Shown here: positions 38,463-50,587 of the stretch, piece by piece
How positions within the stretch are numbered: position 1 is the stretch's first letter
How the letters are laid out: the number at the start of each line of letters is the position of its first letter
NCBI GenBank assembly: GCA_014706295.1
Contig: JACSVZ010000007.1
Location: 36,349,633 to 36,413,632, forward strand
From: Lycocorax pyrrhopterus obiensis
Lineage: Eukaryota; Chordata; Aves; Passeriformes; Paradisaeidae
DNA length: 64,000 bases
Reading direction: 5' to 3'
Program-made: the position numbers and the translations under genes
The notes under the pieces: generated by a model
Told to the model about the DNA's origin: nothing
Database searches by the model: none
What the model saw: only the letters and a program-made list of their open reading frames with translations

Positions 38463-40540
38463 TCAGTATCAAGATGTGTTTATGACTGCAAATACTGCGG
38501 CAGTGAAACAATATTAAAATATTTTCAAAAGTTCTGTGGGAACTTATAAATTAACTAGGTATTATGTCTTTGATTTATGTGGTTTTTTAAATGTTTGAAA
38601 AACAAAATAATGCTACAGTTAGCCTTAAATTATTTTTAAAAGACTTTTTATTGATACGTACATGCTTTTCTAAGCAGTGAGCTGACAAAAAAAGAAGAGC
38701 AGTTTGTGTCTTGTCACAAATTTGATGTGGTTTAGGTAAAAATTGTCATTTTAAGAATTAAGAATGCTTTTATTCTCTGTGTGTTTCAAACAACTTTACC
38801 TCTAGAGCTGCAGATTTGGATTTAAAATTATTTTTATGGAATTGACATTGTAGTTTAGGGAATTTTTGTACATAATTTTCTTGTCATGTAGAGGATATTC
38901 ATGTTCAGTAGCAACTAGGATCATGAGCATATAAAATAAAGTAAGATCTACACAAAAATTCTGTAGAATATATTAACACTGCTGCTGAGTTTAAGAGTTT
39001 GGGTCTAAACTTTCCCCAAGCAGATATGTTTTGAAGAAGAACTTAAAAATAATGTCTCTATCTGAAAAAAAAGAGGATTTACTAAGGGTTATCATAATTT
39101 TTTAATATCATAAACAGTGATCAGAAAACAAGTATTTTTAAAAGGAAAACAAGTAATTTTAAAAGGTCATATTTCCTGAGAGAATAGACTGTCTCAGTCT
39201 TAAAATTCTCTGGTAAGAAAAGACTGACTTGAGATATAAGTCATGTGGGGCATTTACCTGTCATTTTTTCTCCCTGAATTACATGGGCAGGCTCAGTAAA
39301 TAACAACTCTTTCCTGATATATAATACAGTTCAACCAGTAACTACTTGAAACTTGCTTTTTCTTAGAGAAACTTCCAGGTTTTCTTGTTGTTAGGTCAGA
39401 AGACAGAAGATTATATTGATAAAGAGATAAAAGGACATGCCCTGTGAATTGCTGACAGGCTCTTTGTTCATCATTGTTTTAGTCAGACTACAGCAACATT
39501 TAGTGAATCCAACATGAACCCATGCTAAAGCAGGTAAAACATTAAGGTGCAATGTAAGAAAGTTCACTTAAAATCAGTTTAACCCATACGTTAGTTGTAA
39601 GATCCCTGCAAAAATATGGGTTCAGAAATATTTAAGCAGAAGTCAAAAAAAATAATCCTTTGGCTAGAGATAGCTTATGAGAACTTGAGCTAAAGGATAG
39701 TTTTATTCTCAAAGTTGTCAGATTGTCATAATCACATCCACTGTTTAAAAATCTAAACAAAACAATCAAAAATCTTTAGACTAGTGTCACTGTAGTGTGT
39801 CCAAAATAAAATGCTTTATCTTAGTGTATTTTGTCAAAAGGGAATGGCAAATAGTATAGATGGATAATGAATTCAATAATGAATGTTCAGTAGTTAATAT
39901 TCATTATTGATTCCAAGTTATAAAGCAAAGGTTTGTAGTAATACAGTCACTAATTAGATGCTAATTAATAATTTCAACCTTGTAACATTTAAAATATACG
40001 TAGGCAAATCATCACTAACCAACCTGCATTCTAGTTATGATTCTAGCCTTCATTATATTCAGTAATAATTCTTGTGTGGCCATAAGCCTCTGCATATTTG
40101 ACCTGAGATTTCAGATGAAATTTTTCAGGTTTATGCCTATTTTAATATTTCATTTTAAGAATAAATTATCCCTGCACTGGATAAAATTGTAATTATCCAT
40201 AATGTTTTGAAGTTAATCTAAAATCCTTAAAATAGAACTACTTTAGGTCTAATTTAAAGTAAAGCTTGGATTAATAATCTGCATTTCAAGGGAAAAAAAC
40301 CTGAAGCACAGCACTGTGTCTATCTCTTGTTTCAGTATATATATTTTTGGAGTGATTAATTGAGGATATATTCTTGGAAGATACAATATTTTATATGCGG
40401 TACTGTATATTAAATGTTTCATGTAAGGTACAAGTATGAAAGATTAAAACCACTGTGGAGCTTCCATTTGCCATCAGAAGCTTGCTGTCACATACCAGAG
40501 TAATCTTTTCCATTCAAAAGCAACTTTTTTCAGAGAAACA
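38463..40540. other. Unique AT-rich stretch between two CR1 copies
   Basis: No gene, LTR or CR1 was recognised. A 21-bp direct duplication lies at 39124-39165 and a 12-bp inverted repeat near 39873-39911. Nothing else is definable. Confidence 0.55.
39124..39165. repeat. 21-bp tandem duplication x2
   Basis: Two adjacent 21-bp units beginning GAAAACAAGTA differ at a single base. A local duplication by slippage is likely. Confidence 0.9.
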
Positions 40541-40855
40541 CAAAATCAGAGAATGACTGGCCTCGGGAGGGACTTCTGAAGATAAGCTAGTCCAAAAAAG
40601 CCAGGTTCAGCTACAGCAGGTCGCACAGGACCATGTCTAGGCTGGTTTGAATATCTCCAGAGGAGACCACACAACCTCCCTGGACAGTCTGTTCCAGTGT
40701 TCTGTCAGCTGCAGAGTAACCTCATATTCAGATTCCTATATTTCAGTTTGTGTTTGTTGCCTTTTCTCCGTCATTGGGCACCACTGAAAAGAGTCTGGTC
40801 TGGTCTTCTTGACACCTACTCTCAATTTATTTGTATGCATTGATAAGTTATTCTC
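40541..40855 (-). mobile_element. CR1 retrotransposon, 3' fragment (minus)
   Basis: The plus strand carries CAAAATCAGAGAATGACTGG, then GAATATCTCCAGAGGAGAC, the CACCACTGAAAAGAGTCTGG block and an end at GCATTGATAAG. This is the same CR1 subfamily and nearly the same 5' truncation point as the copy at 12731-13046. Both are about 315 bp long and inserted in the same orientation. It is non-coding and dead. Confidence 0.92.
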
Positions 40856-42009
40856 CTTTACCCATTTCAAAGGTATTTTAAAATATGGGGCATTTTTGAG
40901 TACCTATAAATAGTGAGAAGAAAACCCTAATTGCAGCATTTTTCTGCTCATGTCTATTTTGTAACTACTACCATTACAAAATCTCCATTTTTCCCCTTTC
41001 AGCTGTCACACTTCTAAAAACCCCAGATTTATGTTTATTTTTGTCGTAAGAAATTATGTTCTGCTGTTAGGACTAGAGTAAGGACACTCATTACACCTTA
41101 GTTTCCAGCTACAAAAAACCCACTATAATTGTGCGCAGAACTCTCTGGTCCTCCAAGGGTTTTCTATAATGTGGTTGAAGTATATTGCATTTAATGAACA
41201 CCCTAGTCTTTCAGAGTATCATCTAAGAAGGATTTAATGCAAGTTGTAGGCTTGCATTTGGTTATTCAAATAGCTTTTTATGTTGTACTGACATACTGTA
41301 TGGAACAGTAGAATGAGACTCCTATAAAAATGAGATTATTCTTTTGCATTGCTTATGCTAGTTATCACAGTCAAAACCTGGAAAATAAATTCAATGTATC
41401 TGCAATTTTATAATATCATTTAAAACCCCTGTTCTCTTCAGCATGTTTAAGCTTTGGAAACTCAGTGCAATCATTTTATTCCATGGAATAGTAGGTATTA
41501 TTGTGGAAATATACAGCACAGATCCTTCTGTGTACTGTATTCTTACATGTGCATTCTAGAAAGTTCATCTAACTTATCATTTGTGCTTGCTCTAAATATA
41601 ATCTTCCTATAAGGGAAAAAGAAAGTTTCCCATGTAATACTGCCTAAGGACACTGGAGTCATTAAGAGTTATGTTTATCACAGGAAAAGATTTTTGAACT
41701 GTAGAAGTTGTACAACAGATTAAAAGGAAAGAAAAGAAAAAAAGGACAACAAATGTACCTAGGTCCAAAGCTGTGAGTCTGGGTCTTCTTCAGAGAGTGC
41801 CTAACTCATGTGTTAATTAATTAGTCTTATTTTAAATTCATTTGTTCTCCCCCTGTTTATAAATACTCCTCTGAAGACTTTGTGTAGCATTTTTCTAAAT
41901 TCTTGATAAATGCTGGTGGGAAAAGATAAGACAGCATTTCTCTGATAACATAAGTCTTCTTTTCCATACTTAAATAAATCAAGAGGTTTAAATTAAAATA
42001 ACACAACTT

Positions 42010-42033
42010 ACAAAAACTTTAAAAAGTTTTTGT
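42010..42033. repeat. Inverted repeat, 11-bp arms, 2-nt loop
   Basis: ACAAAAACTTT (42010-42020) pairs exactly with AAAGTTTTTGT (42023-42033) around AA. Confidence 0.9.
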
Positions 42034-42954
42034 TTTATACTTTCTGTATTTCTCATTGTTAAGCATTCATTGACAAAGAACAACTCTTGTGTTTGAAGAT
42101 ATACTGGGAGCTGGAAATGTTGTGGTCAACAAATAATAGATAAAATCAATCAATTATAATGTCACTTTCAACGTCTACATTTTTTGTGTGGTTCTGAATA
42201 ATTTTCTATAGATGTGGTTCTTGGTGTGGAGAACAGAGTGCCAGCTGGAAAAATTGATACCATTCTTTGAACTACTATGGGTAAGCTAGCAGTAGGCATC
42301 TGCCTAGTGTCCTGCTCTGCTTATCTATTCCAAACCTGCTTAGATTTACAGAGGGAAGATAACATCTGATGGAACTATAATAACTGCTGAGCACTACGTC
42401 CAATGATCAGTACAGTTGTCATCACTATGAAAAAAACGATGGGTGATGTACATAATAGTGAACTTCTGGCCTGAAAAATTGCAGATCCAATTTGATCTGA
42501 TGGTTGGAGTTAAGCATGAAACTATTCAAATAAAATCATTAAAACATTCTAAAAAGAATTTGCAAAAATTCCCCCGAGAAATTGAGTGGCTGCGGAAGAA
42601 TTCTTAATGGAAAAATGTTTTAATGCCTGAGAAATTCAAGGTATTTTTCTATAGAATAGAGCTATTTTTGTTGGAAAAATGATCTATCAACTTTCTTATC
42701 TGAATTTTATCTTTAAATAATTGCCTTAAGAATTATACTTGATTTTTTTTTTGGCTTTAATTATCAAGAAAGGTTGGTAATACTTGAAAGAGAACATTTA
42801 GGTGTGAAAAAGACCCCAAACATGTGAAAATATACTTACTCATGCGATATAACGGATATGATGGATCATTATGCATGTACAGAGAGCTGGTTTGAATTGC
42901 ATGCACAAAGGCATTGGAAATAGATAGGTGGATGTTCATGTACACCTCAGACAC

Positions 42955-42986
42955 TTTGGAAGTGGAGATCTCTCTCCACTTCCAAA
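42955..42986. repeat. Perfect hairpin, 14-bp stem, 4-nt loop
   Basis: TTTGGAAGTGGAGA (42955-42968) pairs exactly with TCTCCACTTCCAAA (42973-42986) around TCTC. No transposon is visible around it. Confidence 0.95.
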
Positions 42987-44385
42987 ATGGATAAGTTTCA
43001 GCTCAGTTATAATATATAAGGGAAATATTGAATACTTTCTATTGTCAAAATATTGGATTAATTTGGTGAGACCATCTTTGTATCACAACAGTTCTCACAA
43101 AGAAGCAGATAAGCAATTTATCATTTGTATAGCAGAACAGCATTTTGATTATCATGTACATTTTGTCTTTTTAAATTACCTGATTTTCTCCCTATTAAAG
43201 CAGTGCAAAGAATGCTTTTCTTTTCTTTTGCAAGAAGTTTTTTGCATCCTCAGGAAATGGTCTATCTGTATTAAGAAATATGTACAACTGAGTAGCAGTT
43301 CTGTGAGTCAGTCTGCTTTCAAAATACTTTAATTCAAAAAATCAAATGCACTAACTTCTGACTCTTTTTGAAAGAGACTATGAAAAAATATATGGAGTTT
43401 AATTCTAGCATAGCCCTATCTTTTCCTGTGCTTCATTTTATTTTTTAAATGACGGTCTATGGAGGAGTGCTGAAGGAATGCAGTTTAAATTTACTAATGC
43501 CTACCTCAAAGTTGAGGAGAAAGGGAAGCCCATGGGGTTTTTTTGTGCTGCTATTGCGTTCTCTCAATGGTGCAATAACCAAGTTGTGATGCAACCACAT
43601 GTAACCAAAAAAGCAAATTAAAAAAATAGATATATATCTGGGGCTGACCTTAGTTAAAATTTATGTTTGTATTCTCAAAGTGAGTAGTCCTAAGTGCACG
43701 AAACTCCTTATTTTGTATGTATCTGTGGAAAGAGAATTGAGCAAGTTAGTTTCCTGCAATTCTTGTTAATTCTTTGGTGTAAGAGACCGTGTTTTCACTG
43801 TGTGGTTTGCAAAGTCCATGGTGAGCAGGGCTCTTCACGTATGTCCAACTCTTCTACATGTTATTGCAAAATGAATTATTTAACACTGAGAAGATTTTTG
43901 TACGCATTGGTTGTTAAGAAGAGTTTATAATCATAGTGGATTTAAGAGGAAAAATTCCTAATCTTCCCTGATTCAACTCAAAAGTTTTAATTTTGCTTTA
44001 AGGTAGGGTCTTCACGTGGAAAAATGATAAGACAGTTAAAGAAAGTGTATGGGCCTGTTTCACTGAAATGTAATTAAACATAAGTTGAAGTGAAATAGTA
44101 AACTTAGAATTAGTGTTGAGAATAGAGATTAGATGTTGAGTTTAAGTGATACTATTTTATGAAATGTAGAGTATTCTTTTGAATTCTATCTGGAACAGTC
44201 CTGACAGATCTTTCCAAACTAAGTTTTTGTCTCTTTTATTATTGCATCACTTCATGTCTCATTTTTATTGCTTATCTTTTCCTGGTTTTGTATTTCAATT
44301 TCACAGAGCTGATGTTTTACGTCCTATATTGTATTTATTAAAAATAATTAAGCATCAATTTATGACTTTTATATCATCATTATAT

Positions 44386-44407
44386 ATTAGATATTATAAT
44401 ATCTAAT
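44386..44407. repeat. Perfect 22-bp palindrome without loop
   Basis: ATTAGATATTA is followed directly by its reverse complement TAATATCTAAT. It is AT-rich and therefore less surprising than the longer hairpins. Confidence 0.93.
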
Positions 44408-46950
44408 GTGTTAATGTGCAACTCTGAAAGCACTTGTGATTGGCTTGGCTGCCACGGAAAGAAATAATTTAAATAAAACTGAACAGAGAACAATTCATTT
44501 TTTCTGAATATTTGTCTTACTGAGGAAGGAAGCAATGTTCTGTACACATCACTCAGTGGAAGACTTCCAGTACTGAAAAAAGATTTAACTGTATTGCACA
44601 GATATTTCATGCAATGAAGGCAGAATGAGAGGTTTTCTTAAATCTGTCAGTATATTGATTTATTACACACACTCTGTAAAGAGCATAAGAATAGATCCTC
44701 AGCTAGAGCGATTTATCAAAGCTCATTGTCACGGGATATCAATCTTCAGAAGCAGCGTAGGAATTCTGGTTTCAATTATTGTTTTCTGAAATTTTTATGC
44801 TAATCTCTGACAACTTTTATCTCACTTCTCTCAAATTCGAACTGAGATCCAAGTCTTCAAATTGGACATTTATCCTCAGCAATGCTGTTCCTGTGAAAAT
44901 GAAAAAGGTAAGATTCTGGATCGTATGTCACAACCCAGCTTTCACTGTAAAGGTCAATCGGATCCTTAAGGTGTGTACTGTGTCACAGGATAAGCCAAGC
45001 TGCCTCCCTGAGAGCCTCTATCAGATGGAGCCTGCTGCATTCTAGTGTGTTAGACAACACATTGCCTTCGAGGAAACTCATTTTATGAATTACATATGCT
45101 CAAATACTTTAGTATTATGGGAGCAAAACCCGCTGTGTTTCTGTCTGAAGAATGAAGGAAATACCTGTTCCGAGCCTCCTGAATGCTTTAGAATCCCTCT
45201 TGCCCAAGACAAATACCAGTGATCCCATTGAGGGTCCAATTTATTAAGGCACATCGACAATACTCAACTTACACTGTTAGAAGCAGGTTCCATATCAGAT
45301 GTACTACCCGGTCCAAAAACAGCTAAAAGGCAGTGGTAAGGTCCTATATTTCATGAGCAGTAAAAAGTTTCGTCACTTCTCTTGGTGGTTTTCTTATGTT
45401 ACAGTTTTGTGAGCCTTGATATTTATCTAGTCTTTGCATAATGACCTCTTAGGAAAATATTCCAGCAGAAACCTGACTTATAAAGTGACTAAGTGATGGA
45501 AAGGAACAGTGTTCATGATGTATCCTTGTTCTCAGAAATTCCATATTCGTTTCTTGTAGGCAGCCTCCTGATCAGCATAGTTGATTCGTTTGAACTTTGG
45601 TTTATTGCCACAAAACCTTCAGTGGCCCCCAGCATTTAATTCAGGATTTCACATAAACCAAGCTTTCTAAAACTATTTCCAATATGATAATTAGCAATTA
45701 TTTTGTTGTGATTAGCTGGAGGTGAATGTACCCTCCTGACCTGCCAGGGGGTATGCTACAGACATTTCCATAGATAAAAGTATGAAATAGACTACTGAAA
45801 GTCATTACATTATGAATTTATATAGTACCACTCATCTTTAGACATACAAAAGATGCAACAAAATGCTTAAGCATATATGTACCTTTTAAGTTTGTCACAA
45901 CTATAATAAAGAATTTAACTCTTCTGTAGCTTCACTTTAGAGTTTGCATAAACTTATAATTAAGCAAGTGCTTAAGCACTTTGCTGGATCTTGGCCTAAG
46001 AGCTTAATGATTATTTTACAGTATAATGACATGTCCAGTATGAAGGGAAACAAAACCTCTGTCTATAGGACTCATTTGCCATGAAAAAGTCTGTCGGTAT
46101 GTTGCATGATAATCAGTTCAGTTCAATGTACAGTAAATTGGATCATTATTATTAATTTTCTCATCTCCCAAGCAATTCATGAACCATTTTTAGAATTTCA
46201 ACAGTTCATGAATCAGACAAAAATGAATTAAATAAGAACCCAGCCCACAATGGGATGATGAGTCAGAGTTCTTTTCTGTATCAGTGTCGACCAAAGTAAA
46301 TCTGAAATCTAATGAGGATTGGCACTGTGGCAGAAAAGGCCATAATGAACATGAAACAATATGTTGAATTTACATGTTAAGACTTTTTGTTGATTTTGGC
46401 AATTTCACTGAAGATTATGTGAAAAATCCATAAACATCTGGATGAGCAGAGTGGGGGGTACCACTTTATATTAAAATGATGGAGTTTATATTGGGATACA
46501 ATACTATAAATGGAAGAGGAAAGTAGTTTCTTGCACAGCTGTTTCCAATTTTGCTAATCTATATTTCAGGCCAAATTCACGATGGAATTAAACCACAAAT
46601 TTACATTCATGTGTATGTGTCTGAATTAAAGATACGGGGGGAAAAACTTTTGAAGATCACTAAATCTCAGTAATACTTTGGAGGTATTTAGTCAGCTTTA
46701 TTTTCAGAAGACAAAATTAGCACATACAGCTGCTATTTGTGGGCCTGTAGTTTTTGAAAGTGAAGGACTAAGTTTACAAAAGGACATATGCACATTTTTA
46801 GGCCCTGAAACATGGGTGCAAAAACGGCTGTTCAGAATCCAAGCTTACGTTTCAGTCTGAGATCAAAAAGTTTTGCTCTAATGTGTAAACATTTCAACTT
46901 GAAGATGCTGAGTATCTACAAATTTTAATAGTAGTTTTTAACAACAGATT

Positions 46951-46985
46951 TATATACATATATATACATATATATATACATATAA
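46951..46985. repeat. TA-rich simple repeat (TATACA/TATATA)
   Basis: Alternating TATACATA and TATATA units over about 35 bp, followed by a single-copy flank. Confidence 0.9.
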
Positions 46986-47412
46986 CACAGGATTCAGCAA
47001 CAGCTTTATTCTAAACACATGAGAGTATGTGTCTCCACATTTTTTTGTAAAACACTAACCAATGAATAGCCTATTGTCAAGTTTTCTCAGTCTTTGGGAA
47101 ACAAATCAAACTCATAGCCAAAACCAGTATACTTCAGTAAAAAGGAGAGTGAAGAGATCAGAGGAAAAGAATAGCATTTAAAAAAAGGTCATGATGAAGC
47201 TCCTAAAATTACTGCTGTTTGCATACAATTAACAACTTCCTTGCTAAGTTTCCTATTAGTATGTATAATTAAAAGTAAAATGAAGGTATTTTATAACAAA
47301 AAAAGAAAATTGGGATAAAGAGGACACCCTATTGTACTACAGTAGACAGTATGACAAAGATTTCAGGGGTGGGACTGATTTTGCAGCACTTGTCAAAGGC
47401 AGTGTCAGAGAG

Positions 47413-48066
47413 TGGATGTTTCACGCTTTGAGACACCTTGGAACGGCGTCCGTGTGCCTGGCGGGAGGGCAGGCCGCGCTCTGCCAAAGGCCGGACCGCA
47501 CCCTGCTCCGCCCCCAGACACCCTGCCTGACCTGTCAATCATTGCACCGAGGGGGGAACGCAGCCTCTGATTGGCCAGGTGACCGGAAGTCCCAACTGGG
47601 GGCGGGCCCACACTGGGCCAAGGGGTTAAAAGGGGTGACCGCGGGGTGACCAGCCCTCGGGGCCCTGCCTTCTCTGGGGCTGCAGCTGGGAACCCAGGAG
47701 TTGGTAGCTATATGTGTGTTCTTCTGTACTTCTTCTGTCTTTCTCTCTTCTTAGTCCTCTTTTCATGGAACTTTTCGGGTAATGCAACATCTTAATGTTT
47801 TAAAGACTTGTAGGTTGAATTGGCTAAGTTTATGCTAAGTTAATATTAAGTAAATGCTAAGTAATGCTATAATAAGTGTTTTGTATTGACTTCAATCTTG
47901 TATTTTGTCCTTTACCAAAGTTTCTTGATTTTCTATAATTTTTGCCAGTAAATTTCTGTGTGAATTTCACCTCTTGAGAGTATCTAGTGTAGATTTCTCC
48001 TTTGTGCTAATGCAGAATAATGGAACCTTGAGTTTAACCCCTGGATTTAGGATCTAGGGTGTAACA
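47413..48066 (+). mobile_element. Solo LTR of an endogenous retrovirus
   Basis: The element begins TG (TGGATGTTTCACGC) and ends CA (GGGTGTAACA). It is flanked on both sides by GAGAG (47408-47412 and 48067-48071), a 5-bp target duplication as made by ERVL-type integrases. The internal order fits an LTR: CpG-rich U3 with CCAAT, ETS-like and GC boxes, a TATA-like TTAAAA at 47626, an R/U5 start in a GC-rich block, then an AT-rich U5 with a degenerate polyadenylation signal (CCAGTAAATTTC, about 47946). There is no retroviral gene next to it and no second copy of this LTR, so it is a recombination-derived solo LTR of 654 bp. The family name is not assigned; the terminal inverted repeat is only TG..CA, which keeps the boundary call below certainty. 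Confidence 0.72.
47444..47660 (+). promoter_or_regulatory. CpG-rich U3 promoter of the solo LTR
   Basis: About 15 CpG sites lie in roughly 205 bp, in a window otherwise poor in CpG. Visible elements in order are: TCAATCATTG (inverted CCAAT-like, about 47535), ATTGG at 47570-47574, the ETS-type CCGGAAGT at 47583-47590, the GC box GGGGGCGGG at 47598-47606 and TTAAAA at 47626-47631. Transcription would be expected to start about 25-35 bp further on, near 47655, and run rightward. This is the only place in the window with a complete set of proximal promoter motifs. Activity itself is inferred, not seen. Confidence 0.5.
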
Positions 48067-48115
48067 GAGAGTAAAGACCGTATATCTTATTTAGACCAAA
48101 TAGTAAATGTGAAAG

Positions 48116-48964
48116 TGTGGTGGTTTAACACCAGCCAGAAATTTAACTCCAAAAAGCCACTCCCCTTTCCCCCACTGTCTCCAATAGGAGATGTTCAAAG
48201 CTTGAGGTAGTGGCTTTAAGTGACAATTTTTTGAAATCAAAGAGCAGTGGAATAAGAAACACACAATGAGAGCAGCAATATTAACAACAAAAGCAGACAA
48301 AGAAGGTGCTTTACAAACAAAAGGGGTTCACCACCTTGACTTAGTGCCGCAGGACAAAGGCAGGATGGTGGGCACTCCATGTAGGTTGAATCTGTGTGGC
48401 TCCTGGGACAAGACAAGATGGTGGCTGTTCCTGTGCTCAGCACCACATGGTCTCCCCAGACAAAGACTAGACGGTGGGCCCTCCTGGCAGCTGGCTGTCC
48501 TTGTTACTGAGCCTGAGACTATGGAAAACAATGATGGACAAGCCCCTGACATCTGTGTCACGCTGCACTGCCATGCTGGACTCAGTTCTGCACAGCTGCT
48601 TCCAGCACCAGTGCCTCCACTTTGGACAGCTCTACCCCTCTCCACCCAGTTCTGTTTGGCGTCTTTTGGTGTGGCTGCTTTTGGCACAACTGGGATTGGG
48701 CTCGCCTCCACTGCTCTGTTCCCTGCAGACGCTTCCTGCGTGGGAAGGGGATGGGCAGTGGCAGCAGAGGACAGCATCCACAAGGCTGCTCCCCACAACC
48801 TTCCTGATGGAGAGAGGGAGACAAAATCACCCACTTCCAGGAGTGCGGTTGCATTGTCTTCCTCCCAACACCACACCCCCCAGAGATGAAGTGCGTGGCA
48901 TAGAATAGCAACTTGGCCATGTCCGCACATGGCTAAGCTCTGCCCCCTTTCTGCAACCAGCACA
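48116..48964 (-). mobile_element. Solo LTR of a second ERV family (minus)
   Basis: In minus orientation this starts TGTGCTGGTTGCAG and ends GGCTGGTGTTAAACCACCA-CA, the ends of a large, common avian ERV LTR family as I remember it (usual forms TGTCCTGGTTTCAGC and GGCTGGGGTTAAACCAC). Flanks GAAAG (48111-48115) and TAAAG (48965-48969) match at four of five bases, consistent with a decayed 5-bp target duplication. The length is 849 bp. The middle holds three approximate copies of a 53-bp unit with core GACAA..A..GATGGTGG (starting 48353, 48407, 48459). Long open frames run on both strands through the LTR (207 codons plus, 220 codons minus) but resemble no protein. The long-frame effect comes from higher GC. 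Confidence 0.72.
48353..48480. repeat. Approximate 53-bp tandem repeat x3 inside the LTR
   Basis: The core GACAA(A/G)GxCxxGAxGGTGG starts at 48353, 48407 and 48459, spaced 54 and 52 bp. The cores are well conserved and the spacers are diverged. Confidence 0.6.
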
Positions 48965-50587
48965 TAAAGAATAAGTGTATTTTCTGACATTAAAAAAGTC
49001 TTCTTACTTGAACATATTTAAGTGTGACCATCAGTTTTGAATGCTCAAGGTTTTCAGGTTAAGTATCTGTTTGCTTCTTTTACTTCTATAACTAATGATA
49101 GCAATAAACTCTTTTGTAACGTTCACTTCATTACAATCCGAAGTTGAAGGAATTTATGTTTTCATGATTTTAGCTTGTTTTTTCCGTCATTACACACTTG
49201 AAACTGTTGACCACTCCAAAAATTGGACATTTCTTCGTGCAAGAAATAAAAGTATCCTTTTTAATTAAACAGGAAATTTGGAGGGAAGTTACAACAATTT
49301 TAGTGCAGCTAGTAACTTTTGAATATGTGCACAGCTATTACTGTTCAAAAAAAAAAGAAATTGTTACTATAGAAACTACTAAATCACATGATTTACATGC
49401 TATTTGGAAGAGATAGTCTTTCTTAACAGAGATACTAACCAATATGTTATTGGAATTGTGGAGTTTATAGGTTTACATCTCTAACATCAGAATGTCAACA
49501 GCAGATTACGGTGGATTTTAAGTAAAGGACATTGCTTAATTGAAGGAAATAATGGCAAACTATTTTTGAAGCTGGGTGTTGTCATATATTTTTCTCTAAA
49601 CATCTCAGATCATTTTAATTTAGAAATGCTGTGTTCTAATTGATTATAGACTAGGGCCTAAGATTTATTTCAAAACTGAAATGGAGAATAGCTGCTCTTC
49701 TCTTCCTAATGAGTTCTGATAGCTTTATGATCTGATAGCTTTAAAGGATGATCTAAAAAAAAAAATAAGCTGGGAAACAAATTTAGTAAAATAATAATTT
49801 TCTGAATGCAAGAGTTCTAAAAAGAACTAAATTGTTAAAGAGCTAATACCAAAATTAAGAAGCAAGAAGAGAAATTTTTAAAAGTTTATGGTACGTAGAG
49901 AAGCTTGTAATTTTCTTAAGGCCAAAGTAGTATTCCTCAGAAACTGGGAATCTGACCCAAAAGAAGCAGTATCTGCATAAGTGATGATGCTGAAATGCAT
50001 CAGGGGTAATAAGGAAACATGTCTGAATATTTACAGTCTCATTAGAATTCTAGTCATTTTAAAATGGTTTCAGATCTTGTGTCTGAGCCTAGTCTTAACT
50101 GCCAGCTGTCACTCATATTGCCAATTCAGTATTTTTTCTACTGTCATGGCCAGTCATCTTTCTCTGACCATTCCTGAAAATACTAATGTCATTAAATAGT
50201 TGGAATAATGCTAGTCATCAGCAAAACATGGCTTGTTGAAATAATTGACTGCCATTTTAGGATAATTCCAGTGAATGAAGCCTTAACGTACTTCATCTAC
50301 TCAGTGCAGAATGACAAGACCAAACCATATCTAAAGATGGACAGTGGGGTTCATTAGGTGGAAAATGTTGGGACTGAGACTCGGGTTGCAAATCAAAAGA
50401 CTCAGGTTTTGTTGATATGCAGAAGCTTTCTTTGTAACTTTTTCTTGTGAGAGAGAGTGTCTCTGTTTTCTTTTTCATAACCTTGCTGATTTGTTTGAAA
50501 ACCATCTCTTATGAAACAAATTTCCTCAGCAAAAGTATTTTAAATAAATATCACTGATATTGTTCCTCAGATGTGCGTGCCTGTAAC
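48965..50587. other. Unique AT-rich stretch
   Basis: Nothing definable apart from a 16-bp tandem duplication near 49714-49744 (TCTGATAGCTTTA twice). Confidence 0.55.

Larger units (their letters stand above)
40856..47412. other. Unique AT-rich stretch, no gene recognised
   Basis: No transposon or RNA gene seen. Hairpins at 42010-42033, 42955-42986 and 44386-44407 and a TA-rich satellite at 46951-46985 are listed separately. Around 44860-44910 a short open segment sits between a pyrimidine tract plus AG and a good donor (AAG|GTAAGA), but it is about 32 bp long and unsupported. Confidence 0.55.

Noticed and set aside
38087..38517. Plus-strand open frames of 74 and 107 codons
   Set aside because: Antisense shadows of the CR1 copy at 38064-38462.
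42928..43332. 134-codon plus-strand open frame
   Set aside because: It starts inside the 42.96-kb hairpin and translates to a Phe/Ser/Ile-rich sequence with no family resemblance.
47332..47649. 105-codon plus-strand open frame in the CpG-rich block
   Set aside because: It crosses the LTR boundary and target duplication and runs through promoter motifs; it is a by-product of GC-rich U3 sequence.
48266..48990. Overlapping 207-codon plus and 220-codon minus open frames
   Set aside because: Both lie within the second solo LTR, where higher GC lowers stop frequency. LTRs of this type do not encode proteins and neither translation shows a domain.
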